Source: Jaapia argillacea MUCL 33604 (Eukaryota; Basidiomycota; Agaricomycetes; Jaapiales; Jaapiaceae). Taken from it: DNA of 64,000 nucleotides. The notes under the pieces were generated by a model that worked only from the letters and a program-made list of their open reading frames with translations, ran no database searches and was not told where the DNA came from. Positions 33,660 through 45,655 of this stretch are shown here, one piece after another. A program made the position numbers and the translations under genes. Every line of letters begins with the position of its first letter. Within the stretch, counting starts at the first letter, position 1. Where the stretch lies: the NCBI GenBank assembly GCA_000697665.1, contig KL197714.1:234444-298443 (forward strand), given 5' to 3'.

Positions 33660-34033
33660 TTCGAGAGGCAACCACATGTAGTTGACGATGCATGTTCCAC
33701 AAGTCTTGCTGTGCTGTTGTATGTCTAGGTATTCTTCCTTCGTAGCATATTGCTAAAGTTGCACTTGACATGGGTTACAGTACAACAGTTTTGATACAAG
33801 CTGGCACCGACACCATACGAAAGGATTGCTCGCTACAGTATCAATGTTCGTATGAGAGACGCCGCCCAAAGTCTAGCACGGACAGAGCCCCATCCTTTGG
33901 CCGAACGGCCAATGATTGGCTCGGTGCTGGAGGACCGCGAGAGACCGCGTCGGAGACCGACTCTGGTGGAATTACTGTCGACCTTATTTCATGCTGGTTT
34001 CCTCACTCTCGTCTCTTACACAGAATAATCGCG
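33660..34033. other. Intergenic region upstream of a long F-box gene
   Basis: 374 bp with no supported gene. It presumably holds the promoter of the gene at 34034. Confidence 0.4.
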
Positions 34034-36493
34034 ATGGCAGAGAAACTACCAGACGAACTTATCAAGGAGATACTCTCCCCCGTTCTCCACGTGCCAGACG
34101 AACTGTTCGCAGACGCGTCGGGAGGTTCTGTCTTCTTTCGTTTTGACCTCTCGACCTCAGCTTTATTGCTCGTGTGCAAACGATGGCTGAGAGTGGCCAC
34201 GCCTCTCCTTTACGAGGTCGTAATTCTCCGATCGAAGCCCCAGGCTCAGGCCCTCGCGCAAGTCTTCGCGTCAAACAAGCAGCTGGGAACCTTTGTCCAG
34301 AAATTACGAGTGGAAGGAGGGTTTGGTGCGCCGATGGAGAAGATTATCAAGGCATCTCCCAACATTACCCATCTATATCTCAGCATGGCCATATACTCCA
34401 ACGACAGCGTGTCGGGTCTTTCTCGCTCCCTGGCTTCCATCAGTCCCTTGCAGCTCGTTCTCTATGACTGTAGTTTTCCTCAACTGGATAATACAAACAC
34501 CCGCCAGCTGACGAAGGCCCTTTGTGACGCCATCTCTTCAAGTTGGAAGCTTCTGGTAAGATTTCATTCCCATTCCAGCTTGAAAATGTTTGATCGATGT
34601 ATATGCATCATTACAGGCCGTTGTGCACAACCCTTACACCCACGACGACACAAAGACCATCCAGAGACAAAATGCTATTGTTAACGCTCTTATCAAATGT
34701 CCAACTCTTCGACTGGTGCATTATTCCTCTTGTCCCGTTCACGACTCCAAGACTCTCAAGCACCTATCAGAAGCATCTCAAATTCACACCATCCGCATCC
34801 GCGCCGATAGGAAGGGCAGCGCAAGGTATCTCAAAGGTAAACTCGATCCGGCCTCCCGACTAGCTAAGATAGTTGATTTTGTCCGCACCCCGTGAGTATT
34901 CATACCCTCAGAGTCGCTGCTTTCTCTTTACCATATTTGCCAGGGCCCCGCTCCCGGCGGTGGTTGACAACCCTATTGTACCCTCTGGTACGGACTATGT
35001 CCCCATGTCCTCCACACCAATGGATATCAGCGCCAAGATCTGGACCCAAATCCTTTCGTTTGCAATGGGGAATGATTGGTGCGACCGAGATTTCGACTTC
35101 GCGGACCACCTACTCTATCGACGGAGCAAGTATTCGTCCACCCGAAAGTCTATCCTGACTGTATCGAAGGAGTTTCATGTTCGCTCTCTTATTCAGGGAT
35201 TACCTTCTGAAACTATTTCTAAACTTTTCAAATGCACCCGCAGGAAATCGGACTACCCCTTGCATACTCCTATCCAGTCTTGGCGTTGCCGACGCAGCTC
35301 CGCCTTCTATCGGACCAATTAGTAAAAAACCCTGCCTCGGGTGCTCATATCCGCTCGGTTTTCCTCAATCTTCGAGTCTCTCCCGTGCAAAGACCCATCA
35401 TTGCTGCAATAGAGGAAAATTTAGCTCAGGTTGTTGCATGTTCCCGTAGTCTCATCCGCATCCATCAGTCACACGACCGGAACTGCTCCCTTTGGCTACC
35501 GATGCGCTGGACGACCTTCAAGGCGCTGGCAGAATCATCTGGACCATCACTCCTCTCCTTCGCAGGTTTCGAAGTCTCGAATCGCGAAAGAGGGAACAAG
35601 ATGGAGTTTTGTGTTTTCAATCGCTTCCAAAAGTTGCATTCACTACAATGGACCTCGACAATCCAACTGGAGGAATCCATGGAACCGATATCGGGGACAT
35701 GTCTGTCATCTCTCGAAACTCTCAAAATCCGAGACTGCAACAAGTCGTTCTTCGAGCATCTGTTGCGCCTCAGGTCTGTCTGGCATATTTTGTCGCTCCA
35801 GATTTTAGTAATCCCCCCGTGATAGTCTCCCGTCCTTATCGCACGTCGAAATTGGGATCAGCGACAACCCAACTGCGATAGAGTTCTTGGAAAGACACGG
35901 ATCGAAGCTGAAGACCCTCGTTACCACTTCGAACGACCAAATTGTTCCACTGTTCGAACTTTGTCCGAATATAACCCATTTGAAGTTGGGTTGGATCTTT
36001 GAAGTGCGGACCCTCTCCTCTCCTCTCCTCCATTTCCTTTGACAAATTGGGTTCATTAGGCCCCCGCTCCCTCTCTTTTCCGTTCTGAATTGCCACACAC
36101 GTGTCTCACCCATATTACGATCTGCGCTTGCCAGTAAACATTTCTCCTGCGTTATTCTGCCGGAGGTTGACACTTGGAAATTCCAGGCAATACGGTCGAG
36201 TCAAAAATTTGGGCAAATACCACCGAAGTCAATGGTCGAGTTTTTTCCAAGATATCGACTTGACCCCGTTCCCTGCTTTACTGGAGATAAAACTCATGGC
36301 ATGTGAATGGCCAACAAATGAGTGAGTGATGCTGCAGTTCTACTGGGGAGTCGGACTTAGATTTTCTGCAAGGCGCTCTATAGCAAATGACCCTTGGGTC
36401 CTGTTCGCGGAGAACTTGAGGGAGAAGTGGAATGTGACATTGACTGATGGAGAAGGGAAAGCTTGGAGATCGAGGCTCAAAGGCCCACGATGA
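34034..36493 (+). CDS. Long F-box protein with two F-box-like modules (copy 2)
   Basis: Module 1 is MAEKLPDELIKEILSPVL...STSALLLVCKRWLRVATPLLYEV. Module 2 is MSSTPMDISAKIWTQILSFAM...KSILTVSKEFH, spliced to EIGLPLAYSYPVL. LRR-like segments follow (LERHGSKLKTL, FELCPNITHLKL) and then the conserved CEWPTNE / NDPWVLFAENLREKWNVTL...GKAWRSRLK end. Every junction checked keeps the frame. A (CTCTC)n tract lies in the intron near 36010. Likely a substrate receptor of an SCF ligase; the substrate is unknown. It is closest to the copies at 43171 and 60572 by eye. Confidence 0.75.
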
Positions 36494-36960
36494 CTGTCTT
36501 GGAGGTATCCTATGCGAGGTCAAAGGTGGCCGATGTTATTTGTTCTCGATCCGATTCAGATCCCATGTTTAAATTTCTTCTCCTGAGAGGAAGTGAGATC
36601 TGTGGTTGAATCGACGTGTTCGGACGTGACCAGCTACGTTCAACTCTGAGCCGGGTCGGAGGAGTGAAGACGAAAGGAGACGGCAGTTCCGTTCACATTT
36701 CTGTATCCTCGCGTGCCGTAGTCTGTTAGCGATTGCGCTGTAGTAGAATCTCTACAAGCTGATCGATTAATGGCGACTCGGAGCAGACAATCATCAGTTG
36801 CGGTTGAAATCCGATCCAAGATGGCTGGTGTGAGGAGATAAAAGCGAACAGAACACAAAGTTCCGCAATTACAATCCCAGAAATCAATATTATGTCACTA
36901 GAGCCCCATACCAAACACAACCTTTATTTTCGAGAGAGCATAATAATGACTACATAGAGA
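36494..36960. other. Intergenic region between convergent F-box genes
   Basis: 467 bp with no supported ORF or repeat. It holds the 3' ends of the gene ending at 36493 (plus) and of the gene ending at 36961 (minus). Confidence 0.45.
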
Positions 36961-38606
36961 TCAACTGCACCTTGCCCATTGCCACTTCGTAGGGCGAAAC
37001 CCCCTCAAGCCTTGTGTGAATAAGATCTCAAGACTTTCGAGATTGGGGCACCTCTTAACCATTGCATCAAAGAATGCATCCTTTACTTCTGGGGTCGGAA
37101 TGGAACATGACATTTCCAGAGAAAGGGCCTCGAGTGTGGGCGTCATCAATATTGTCAAATATTGGACCATGTACTGCGGGATTCAGGTCGCTCAGCGGGA
37201 TTGGAAGAAATCAAAGGCGCAAAACTACTCACATCCCAAATTACTTCCGGTTCGGAGACCCTCGGAGTTTTGTGATGCTTCTTCCGAATGGTGGAGAGGG
37301 ACCTCAAACCTTTGAATCGACGACAGATGGACCAAAGCAAAACATTGGTGATGGGAAACACCTCGATTGTCAAGTATTCCAGGCAATCTGGATGGTCAAA
37401 ACGATTCAGGATATCAAATACCGCTTGGGACGCGGTCCATTCACGGATAACAAGCTCTCGCATCCGGCACGACGTGAATGAAGACAACACGTAGTACGGA
37501 GCCTCGAGCTTGTGGAGCCGAGGTAGGATGGTTGAAGGGAGAGGATGACTGGGTCGATTTACGTCGAACTCCTCATGGAGTGCACCGGTTTCCAATAAGG
37601 TGAGTTCTCGTAGATTGGGACACCGTTCGAGGAAAGAAACGAGGTGAGGTGAGTTGATTGCGAATTGAGGTAGGCGGAGTGACAAAAGGGAGGAGAACCG
37701 AGTGTTCGGGTCCATGATGGGGTACCTCAGTAGGGTGCACATGGGCGGTTCGAATTCCGACTCTAGGTCGTGACATTTGTGGAACCACACATGAAGGTGA
37801 GTGAGACGCGAGGGCTCCGCCATCGCCAAAGTGTAGGTCCACGTATATTCTGGGTCCACCTGGTGCAACCATCTCGTGTGGCTCTGGGAGATAGAGAATG
37901 AAGAGATCGGTAATTGCTGTTCGCTATCATCCTCCTCGCAGAAGAACGAATCCGTAAGGCGGAGTTCATCCAGGTGTCGTAGTTTACGAATCTGATCAAT
38001 CCTGTCGGAAGATAGTGCGACGCCGTGTAATTCCAAATGGCACAATGTCGAGAACTTTAGAAGTAGTGTGAAGAACTCTTGTATCAAGAATTCACCTTCC
38101 GTATAATGTGCATCGCGGGGGACCATCCCATTACATCGAAGAGTGAAAAAACACTTCTTCACTAGGGGAGCTATCTCTTCAGACACGTAGAAATGAAGTC
38201 GATTCTTAGCATCGACTGGACCGTCTCCGTAGAGCAGGTAGATTCCTAAATCGTCATTGGGTGGATCGTCCCGGGAGAGTGGGCGCCATGCGAAACGGAT
38301 GGCGAATGTGGAGAATAGGTGTGGACGAATCGCGCCACGGAAGGAACGGTTCATCGTAGAGAGGATAATGTGCTCGTTCTTTCCGAGGTTTGGGAGAACT
38401 TTGAGCCACAACTCGACCGGTAGCCGTTGCGCTGCGGGAAGGGCGACTGAGTCCTGGTGTCCTCCGTTCAGAGAAGGCACAACGTCTTTAGAATTGACGT
38501 TGTCCAGAGCATCGATCACCTGTCTCAAACGTGGTGGTTAGATGAGCCATCGCGATGATACGACGTCGCTCACATTTCGGTGCGTAATGGTCTTGTTGGT
38601 TTCCAT
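36961..38606 (-). CDS. F-box/LRR-type protein of a different subfamily
   Basis: Three exons. A short first exon METNKTITHRN (ATG at 38606) is followed by a 54-bp intron. A long exon then carries the F-box-like RLPVELWLKVLPNLGKNEHI...STMNRSFRGAIRPHLFSTF. The final exon begins after GTGAGT...CGCAG near 37171 (MVQYLTILMTPTLEALSLEM). LRR-like stretches include LCHLELHGVALSSDRI, LRELTLLETGAL and CPNLESLEILF. It is about 510 residues and intact. It does not share the LPDELIKEI/CKRWLRVATPLLYEV signature of the other six, so it is a separate F-box lineage. The target is unknown. Confidence 0.75.
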
Positions 38607-38934
38607 GAAATCGGGAGCCTGAGGGCGATGAAAGAGGTCCGACAAGTATAATTGACCTCGCAGTCAACAGCGAGATGATCCAACTACGATAGGGATTGGG
38701 AGGATGGGACTCGAAAGCAGAAACCAAGGATCAGGGCGTGAAATCTCCCTCCTTTGTCCAAGCTGCCATACTGCAAGTGCGACACCGTCAACACTGTACA
38801 TTGTTGCCGGAGGACTCCGACAGGCCTCGCGGGCGGTCTCTCGGAACACGGAACGCGTGGCGTTACGCGTATTGCCACTTGCAATTCGCTTGCAATCATC
38901 ATGTCTCCATAGTGTCTGTTTGTACCAATGGCGA

Positions 38935-39240
38935 TGGTACTACGTTGAAAACCTACTCCAAGAACTCATCAGGGAGACACTCTCACCACTTTCCGGACGA
39001 AATGTTTTGGGATGGGTCGAGGGACGGGCGCTTGGTCGTCTTGAGTTATGACCTCTCGACCTCTGCTTCATACTGCAAGTTCAGGAGCTCTGGCGCAATT
39101 TCAACGGAGGTGGAGAGTGGCCCGCCTCTACTATACTACCAGAGCGAGACATTTCTCTCAAAATCGAAAGAAAACCGATACCCCCTTCCACTCGGAGAAG
39201 GGTACGGCGGGCCCCGGGACATCAAAATTCTAAACCGAGG
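38935..39240 (+). pseudogene. Relic of a long F-box gene (module 1)
   Basis: Broken pieces of the family start can be read in several frames: LLQELIRETLSPL (compare ELIKEILSPVL), HFPDEMFWDGS (compare VPDEMFADGS), YDLSTSASYCK (compare FDLSTSALLLVCK) and GPPLLYYQSETFLSKSK (compare ATPLLYEVVVLRSK). Frameshifts separate the pieces and a TGA interrupts the first frame. No later family exons were seen downstream, so it is a 5' fragment. Confidence 0.7.
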
Positions 39241-39482
39241 TCCAGAGGTTGTGACGTTCAGTTTGTCCCCGGGTGCTCGAGTCAGGCTCGTGAATTGAAA
39301 GCATCAAAACGATCACCATTACTCGACGGAGAATGGTAAAGTAAACAACATACTTAATGAATTTCTGAATCTGAATGGACAACGACAAGATACTCGAGCA
39401 AACACACTCGTTCTCACCACTCCAAACTATCGACAACGCTACCAAATCAACATCGACCTCTTCGAGCTCTCAGACTCATCCC

Positions 39483-40351
39483 TAGTTGTATTTGGCAATA
39501 GCGACGGTCAAGGACCCCTTGAGCATCGTAATTTGGGTGCCAGCAGCGGCAGACTGGGTTGGGATGAGCTTGATCAACCCCATGGCGAAGGCCTACATCA
39601 CCACGGAGGTGGAAACCTTGATAAGAATACGAACGGAGAGAGAAGCCAAGGCAACGTACATCAACAGCTTTCTCAATACCGACCAAAGCCAGACGGATGG
39701 GAGTGGCGAAAGCGAATTGTGCGAGGAAACCTTCTTTACCGATGAGCTATGTGCGGCGGATGTCGAGTTAGAAAATGCGTCAGGTGGCAAGTGGATAGGA
39801 GAGTTACAGTGCTGAGGAGCAACTGGTGAACCTTGACAAACTAAAAACGATGGACATCAGTAGGTGTGAGGCGTAATAATGCGGATCGAAGGCCGTACGT
39901 TAGTGAGGACGGATACGATCTGGATGGCGACAGCGTCGGGGTATGGCGTGGGCCTTGGCTGCGAAAACAAGGTTATCGACGAGAAGGAGCAGAAAGAAAC
40001 AAGAGATACTCACGCCCATCTGGACGATCTGGGTGGTAGCGGTTATGACCGACGTCACGATGCTTTGAAGAGTGATACCGATTTGCTGACACATTAATGA
40101 TGTTTTGTCAATGCCAACCTCAGAAACAGAAAGAGATGGATACTAACAGGTCCGACGGTGACGATGTTAGCAAAGCTAAGAGTGCTGCACAAAGTGTTGA
40201 GATTTCCGGAGGTGGTGGTGATAGCTTGAATCTGAGTGATGACGGCGACGGTAGCATCCTCGGTGCCGTTGGTGGTCGGTGCGGCGAGGGCGCCGGACAA
40301 ACCAGAAAGGGCTGCGAGGCAGACAGCTGGGAGGAGGCTGAAGAACTTCAT
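39483..40351 (-). CDS. Small secreted protein, family not recognised (copy 1)
   Basis: The signal peptide is MKFFSLLPAVCLAALSGLSG, then ALAAPTTNGTEDATVAVITQ and GNLNTLC. Later exons encode helical, Ala/Val-rich segments: TLQSIVTSVITATTQIVQMG, then IGKEGFLAQFAFATPIRLAL, and a last exon AFAMGLIKLIPTQSAAAGTQ ending IAKYN then TAG (39483-39485). It is a close paralogue of the gene at 41609 in head-to-head orientation. Overall pattern: a signal peptide, then about 150 residues of amphipathic helices with a single conserved Cys. Function unknown; a surface or cell-wall-associated role is an inference. Confidence 0.7.
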
Positions 40352-40466
40352 TTTATAACAGAGTGAGATATTGGCGAATGGGAGGAACTTGAGGCTTGAA
40401 GTGCGAGTGACGAGAGTGGGGTATTCGAGACGAGTCGAATGGAGAATGGAGTAGAGCACGCGGGGT

Positions 40467-40474
40467 TTTATACC
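40467..40474 (-). promoter_or_regulatory. TATA box of secreted-protein copy 1
   Basis: On the minus strand, GGTATAAAAC lies about 115 bp upstream of the ATG at 40351. The paralogue has the same spacing. Confidence 0.6.
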
Positions 40475-41495
40475 TTTGGTTGAGGAGGGTGTCGAGTCCA
40501 CCGAGCTACATGGGAAGGTGGAGGCCCGTGACTCCTGGAGATCTACCGAGGAGAGGCAGGCCAAGAGGGAGGAGCGGAGATATTCCATGACCGAGCGTGC
40601 ATGTCGATCCGCCGCACGTTTAGCGATGCGATCTTCTGGATCGTTTCATCCCGAGAGCCTTTGGGACAGCGAACGAAACTAAAATCTCTGAATCCTGGTA
40701 AAGTGACCCTGGATAAACCCTTGATTGGAGGGTGACCGATTACTCGAGTTGTCAGCTCCATTGGGCTCAATCAGGAATGCAAACATCGGAGAAGGGGCGA
40801 GAACTTGAAGGGAAGAAACTGAAGTGCAATATCAACTGAGGAGGAAATCCTTGGCTAAATGGGGCTCGCTTGTTACCGGAGATTTTAGCGAGCGATGGAC
40901 GTCCAGGGAGCTTCTGCATGCCCGCCAGGTGCTGTAGGAGTGAAGAAAGGGAGGACGTCAGTTGGAAAATGGAAGCAGGGTTAGGTTTCTAGAAACGGAA
41001 ATCTCCAAAACAAATTTATGTGATGACTTGAATAATTCAAGTCGAACTGCTCTGCGACCTGCTGTCCCCTCCTACCGACAAGTCATGACTCATGCCTTGT
41101 AGGATTATCTAGCTATTCGATGGTGTATTCTCTCCGAGGATATCACTTATTATTTTGCAGAAGAGCTTCCGTCTGCGAAAATCACGACGCCTCCCTGACT
41201 GGACTCCCCTCGGCCCCCGTGCTCTAATGGAACTGGAGAGGAATATCGGCAACTCCAAAAACAATAGCATCTGGGGCATCCAATAAGCCCGAACTCCAGT
41301 GATACCCAATGGCGCCATCCGATTGCTGAATCCGAGTCTTTCCTTCGAGCATAATCCGAGCAAACCCATGGCAGACCGTTGACATTGGGCGATCCCGTTC
41401 ATTCTTGAACAATTGCATGCTTGAATTTCTTCTATCTTGTAGCCTGCCAAATCCTTTGGAATCTTCTCTGAACCCCCAGCGAAGAAGGCGCAGTT

Positions 41496-41503
41496 GTATA
41501 AAA
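41496..41503 (+). promoter_or_regulatory. TATA box of secreted-protein copy 2
   Basis: TGTATAAAAT lies about 110 bp before the ATG at 41609. It has the same layout as copy 1, suggesting the promoter was duplicated with the gene. Confidence 0.6.
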
Positions 41504-41608
41504 TACCAGTGGACCTCTACATTTTCTCCATTCGAACATCTAGCTCGAATACCCCACTCTCTTTCACAGCCCCCAAAGCTCCCAACCTACCACCCCTTCA
41601 CTTTCACA

Positions 41609-42491
41609 ATGAAGTTCTTCAGCCTCCTCCCCACTGTCTGCCTCGCTGCTCTCTCCGGTTTGTCCAGCGTCCTCGCTGCCCCCACCACCAACAGTACATC
41701 CGACGCAAGTATTACCGTCATCACGTCTATCCAATCGGTCGCCACCACCTCTGGTAACCTCAATACCCTCTGTGGGTCGATCAACTTTTTCAACATCGCC
41801 ATCGTTGGTCCAGTTAGTGTCTCTTTCAGAATATGACGTCCAAGGCGCTCACGCTGATAATGTGCAATTCTCGTTGCCAGCAAATCGCTTTCACTCTTCA
41901 AAAGATTGTTACCTCGGTCGCGACTGCTACTGCCCAGATCATACAGATGGGAGTCCGTGTATTTTCCACATCCTTCTCGTGCAAGTCTTTTTGATAGCAT
42001 TACCTCCTCTAGCCAAACCCTGTGGCGTTCTCCAACACCGTTGCTGTACAAGTTGTTGTTGTTCTCACCAGTGTCCGTATCTTTTCTCCTAACCCTCCCT
42101 CCGTATAGTTCAACTGAGGTTTCTTTCATATCGCTTCTAGTTCGTAAAAATCCATCAATTGCTTCTCAGCACCGTGAGCCTTGCTTCTGACATAATCTGT
42201 TCTCATGTTGAAGCCATGGTTTTCCTTCAGATCATCGGTAAACACGGCTTCCTCGCTCAATTCGGCTTCGCCGCCCCCGTTCGCCTCGCCTTGGTCGCCA
42301 TCGAGGGTGGCGTCGATGTACGTGACGTCGCTTTTTTCTGTTCCTACTCTGATAATACTTTCCCTTTGACAATATGTTAGGCCTTCGCGTTTGCGTTGAT
42401 AAAGCTTATCCCCACTCAGTCCTCTGCTGCTGTCAAACAAGTCACTATGCTCAAGGCATCTTTGAACGTTGCTATCACGACCTATAATTAG
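41609..42491 (+). CDS. Small secreted protein, family not recognised (copy 2)
   Basis: The signal peptide is MKFFSLLPTVCLAALSGLSS, then APTTNSTSDASITVITSIQS and GNLNTLCGS. Exons then encode IAFTLQKIVTSVATATAQII, a Val-rich segment (VAVQVVVVLTS), IIGKHGFLAQFGFAAPVRLA and AFAFALIKLIPTQSSAAVKQ, ending ITTYN then TAG at 42489-42491. The exon pattern matches copy 1. A degraded third copy lies at 46.7-47.07 kb. No known enzymatic motif; function unknown. Confidence 0.72.
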
Positions 42492-42689
42492 AGCTCGGAA
42501 CATGAGCCTGGAGCATGCTAAGTTCCTCAGTTTGTAGCCGATGTGATGTGTGTGTGTGTGTGGTAACCTTTTGACTGTAGTCGGTTTTCCCGTTCTGATA
42601 TCTAAGTTATGCTGTCTGTTTAATATATGCGGTGCCTAAATGTAACCGGTTGTGGTGGCCGCTCGGCATGCTCGCTGTCACAATCGCTA
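42492..42689. repeat. 3' flank with (TG)n microsatellite
   Basis: A (TG)8-9 tract at about 42545-42562 follows secreted-protein copy 2. Nothing else noted before the F-box relic. Confidence 0.5.
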
Positions 42690-43165
42690 TAAGTATAAGT
42701 GGCTTCAGCTTTCAACGATCCTGTCGCCAACAGGGCATATGAATATGTAGAGTAAGATCATCTAGGTCACTCCAGTTCTCAAACATCGCAGACGAAAGAA
42801 TGTTGGTCCAGATGGAGGAACGTCCATGGAAGCAGAGTCCATTGGCACATAACCTTTTCCAGGGGGTGTATCGGGTGTCCTGATGGTGGGGAAGACGAGA
42901 AATTGCGCATTACTCCCCAACTTGCCCAGATATGAGATGCGATGAAAGGACGATATGGAAATGGGAAGCGCGGCGTTTATCATGGGCCCGCTTGCCGTCT
43001 TAGTACTCCGAACTCAGGGGGTATGACCATCATAGTGAATGCACAACGACGCACATATAGTACGCATAGATAATGAATCCGGAGGGCGGGTCGTCTCAGT
43101 ACCAGAGCAGTCACACTAGACCTCTGCATTCGCACACGACACTGATGAAGCGACGACACAAGTTC
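42690..43165 (-). pseudogene. Relic of a long F-box gene (module 2 region)
   Basis: On the minus strand, SSVTALVLRRPALRIHYLC (about 43110) resembles NAIVNALIKCPTLRLVHYSS of the gene at 34034. Further on, GKGYVPMDSASMDV (about 42850) is followed, after a frameshift, by IWTNILSSAMFENWSDLDDL. This matches the family's second module (YIPMETASAVI...QIWTQILSLAMWNDW). The expected upstream F-box and downstream LRR exons are absent. It lies just past the stop of the gene at 43171-45655, on the same strand. Confidence 0.65.
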
Positions 43166-43170
43166 GATAG

Positions 43171-45655
43171 TCACCGCGAACCCTTCAACCTAGACTTCCA
43201 CTGTCTCCCTTCGTAGTCGGCCAACAATATACCCCACTTTTTCCCGAAATTGTCTGCATAACCGACCCACACGTTTTTCGCTATTGCCCGTCTAACCGGT
43301 ACGGGATCAGATGTGATTCGAGGAGGTGTGTGAAGACGACGCAAGAGCCCCACTCACTCATCTTTCGGCCATTCACAAGCCAAACATTTGACCTCCTTCA
43401 AAGCAGGGAACGAAGTCAAGTCAGCATCTTTGAAAAGTGGGGACCATGCGGATTGTTGGCGCGAGATCATTTTTGGATTTGATCTCGAGTATCTGGATGG
43501 TAAAAAGAACGAGAGAGTTGGGAGCAGCCCGTCGACTTGTCAACAAAACGCACCCAAATGCAGAGATCGTGACGTGAGTGAGGTGGCGATGTGGTGTGGT
43601 GCATTTGAAAAAGGTTGGAGGAGGAACCTAGAGTGGAGATGTGGGATCATCACAGTCGGTAGACTGGAAAGCAGGTTTGAGACTTACTTGGTTGACGGCC
43701 GTTAACTTCAGTTGGGCGATGTTCGGGCAGAGATCGAAGAAAGAGATACCCTCAGGATGAGGGTTTGCTACCACGTCCCGAAGCTTTGAACCATGGTTCG
43801 AGAAGAATCGTTGCAGAGAGGGTGTACTGTTCCGGCCACCCAAGTCAAGGTGCGCTAGCGAAGGTAAGCTAGATCCGAAAGACGATAAGCACGTAGTCGC
43901 CATCAGCAAAGGCTGGAATACCTCAAGTTTGATAGATTATCAAGGAAATTATCGGGGCAATCTTGAAACTTTAGATATTCGAGAGACGGGAGGTAGGATG
44001 TCGGTTGTGAGCCTGCAGCGTCCTGAAATTACATCGCCGACCTCCATTCCAGGAAACGAAGCCTTCTCAAATTATCAAAGATGGAGAATGAAGGTGGACG
44101 GGCCGGTGGGACGACATTTTCGGACACTTTGATACCCGTCAACGTGATGAGGGAAGATCCAGATGTTTCCACGAGCTTCAAAAAGGTCGCTCCTTTCATC
44201 GGCAACCCAGCACCACGAGAGTCGCAATGCTCATGCAGACGAGTGAGATTACTCGTTGCTGCAACGATTCGGGCCATACTTTCCTCGACGAGTTGGGGTA
44301 AGTCTCCGGGGAGGTATGTGACAAGGAAGAAGATTGATCGGATGTGGGAGCCAAGGGCAGGATTGGTTGCGATTTGAGTGGCGAATTGGCAAAGTTGGTG
44401 TGGTCCTAACAACACTGGATAAGCATATATGAGAGGTAGCCCGATTTCCTAGGACATCCAAGGTAATCAGTGCAACATCTGCGGAAAGTAGGTGTGAGGG
44501 ATACGCACATAAAACTCCTTTGATACCGTCAGGAGGTTCTGTCGCGCAAGTCCAATAATGTTGCTTTTATAAAACATGACATCTGCCACGACAAAATCCC
44601 TATCGCACCAATCGTTCCACATCGCAAATGAGAGGATTTGAGTCCAGATCTTCTTTCGTACATCAGTCGATGTCGAGGCCATTGGGATATAAGACAAATC
44701 AGGGAGGGCTACGGGAAAGTGGATGTCTGCAGGAAGTTGGGCGCTACGAGGAGATTTGAGCAGCAGTAGAAGAATAAGGGAATAATAGCAGCTCACGGAG
44801 GGAGGTCAAATTGGATCAACTTCGCCAGTCTTGATGTCATGGCCAAAGTCTGCTCGAGGTAGCGGCGTTCATCCTCGTGTTTAAGTTTGAATCGAATGGC
44901 GAGGAGGTGAGGATTTTTGGCCAGCATGGGGAGTAAGAGGGACTGCACATCATGATAGGGACAGGATGAGAAAGTCACCTCGCGGAGGCTAGGAGAGTTG
45001 GAAAGAGCAGAAATGATGGCCGACCATCTATGATAGACCTTGCCACTGCCGCGATTAGCACACGGTGTATAGAATACGCCCTACAACAATGACCTCCTTC
45101 AATGATGTGACACACAAGAGACATCGACTACCATACCAGCGTTTTCCAGGTCGATGAGATGGAGGCACAAAGTGCCTCGGTCAACTGCCTAGTGTTTGAA
45201 TTATCGAGGTGGTCGGAAGACTCGTAGAGAATGAGTCTGGTGGGATTTATGGAAGAGAGGGAGCGACAAATTCCCGAGACGCTGTCGGTGGAGTAAAGAG
45301 AAAGGCTGAGATACAGATCTTTAATGTTCGGACACGCCTTGATGATCTTCTCCATCGGCGCGCCATACCCCCCTTCGACACGCAACTTCTTGACGAAAGG
45401 TCCAAGCTGCTTGTTGGATGCGAAGACTTGGGAGAGCGCTTGTGCCTGTGCCTTAGAGCACAGGACAACGACTTCGTAAAGGAGAGGTGTGGCGACTCTC
45501 AGCCATCGTTTGCACACGAGCAAGAAAGCGGAAGTGGAGAGGTCAAAACGAAAGAATACAGAAGGCCCAGATGTATCTGTGAACTTCTCATCCGATACAT
45601 GGAGACTCGGTGAAAGTATCTCCTTGAGAAGTTCATCAGGTAGTTTGTCGGCCAT
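43171..45655 (-). pseudogene. Long F-box gene (copy 3) with an in-frame stop
   Basis: Module 1 (MADKLPDELLKEILSPSL...STSAFLLVCKRWLRVATPLLYEV), module 2 (MASTSTDVRKKIWTQILSFAMWNDW...NLLTVSKEFY / EIGLPLIYAYPVL), LRR-like parts and the conserved end (AKNVWVGYADNFGKKWGIL...WKSRLKGSR, TGA at 43171) are all present. In the exon after LRFLEWRSAM a TAA at 44029-44031 interrupts the frame. The sequence continues in the same frame as SYLPSLEYLKFQDCPDNF, the homologue of TCLSSLETLKIRDCNKSF in copy 2. Only a 10-bp GT..AG span could remove it, which is too short for an intron. So it is a recent nonsense allele, a truncated product of about two-thirds length, or a sequence error. Confidence 0.7.

Larger units (their letters stand above)
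40352..41608. other. Divergent region between the two secreted-protein paralogues
   Basis: About 1.25 kb. TATA boxes for both genes lie inside it (40467-40474 minus; 41496-41503 plus). A 64-codon minus ORF at 41224-41418 (contains DGAIGYHWSSGLLDAPDAIV) looks more protein-like than background but matches nothing I know. It may be a gene fragment. Confidence 0.4.
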
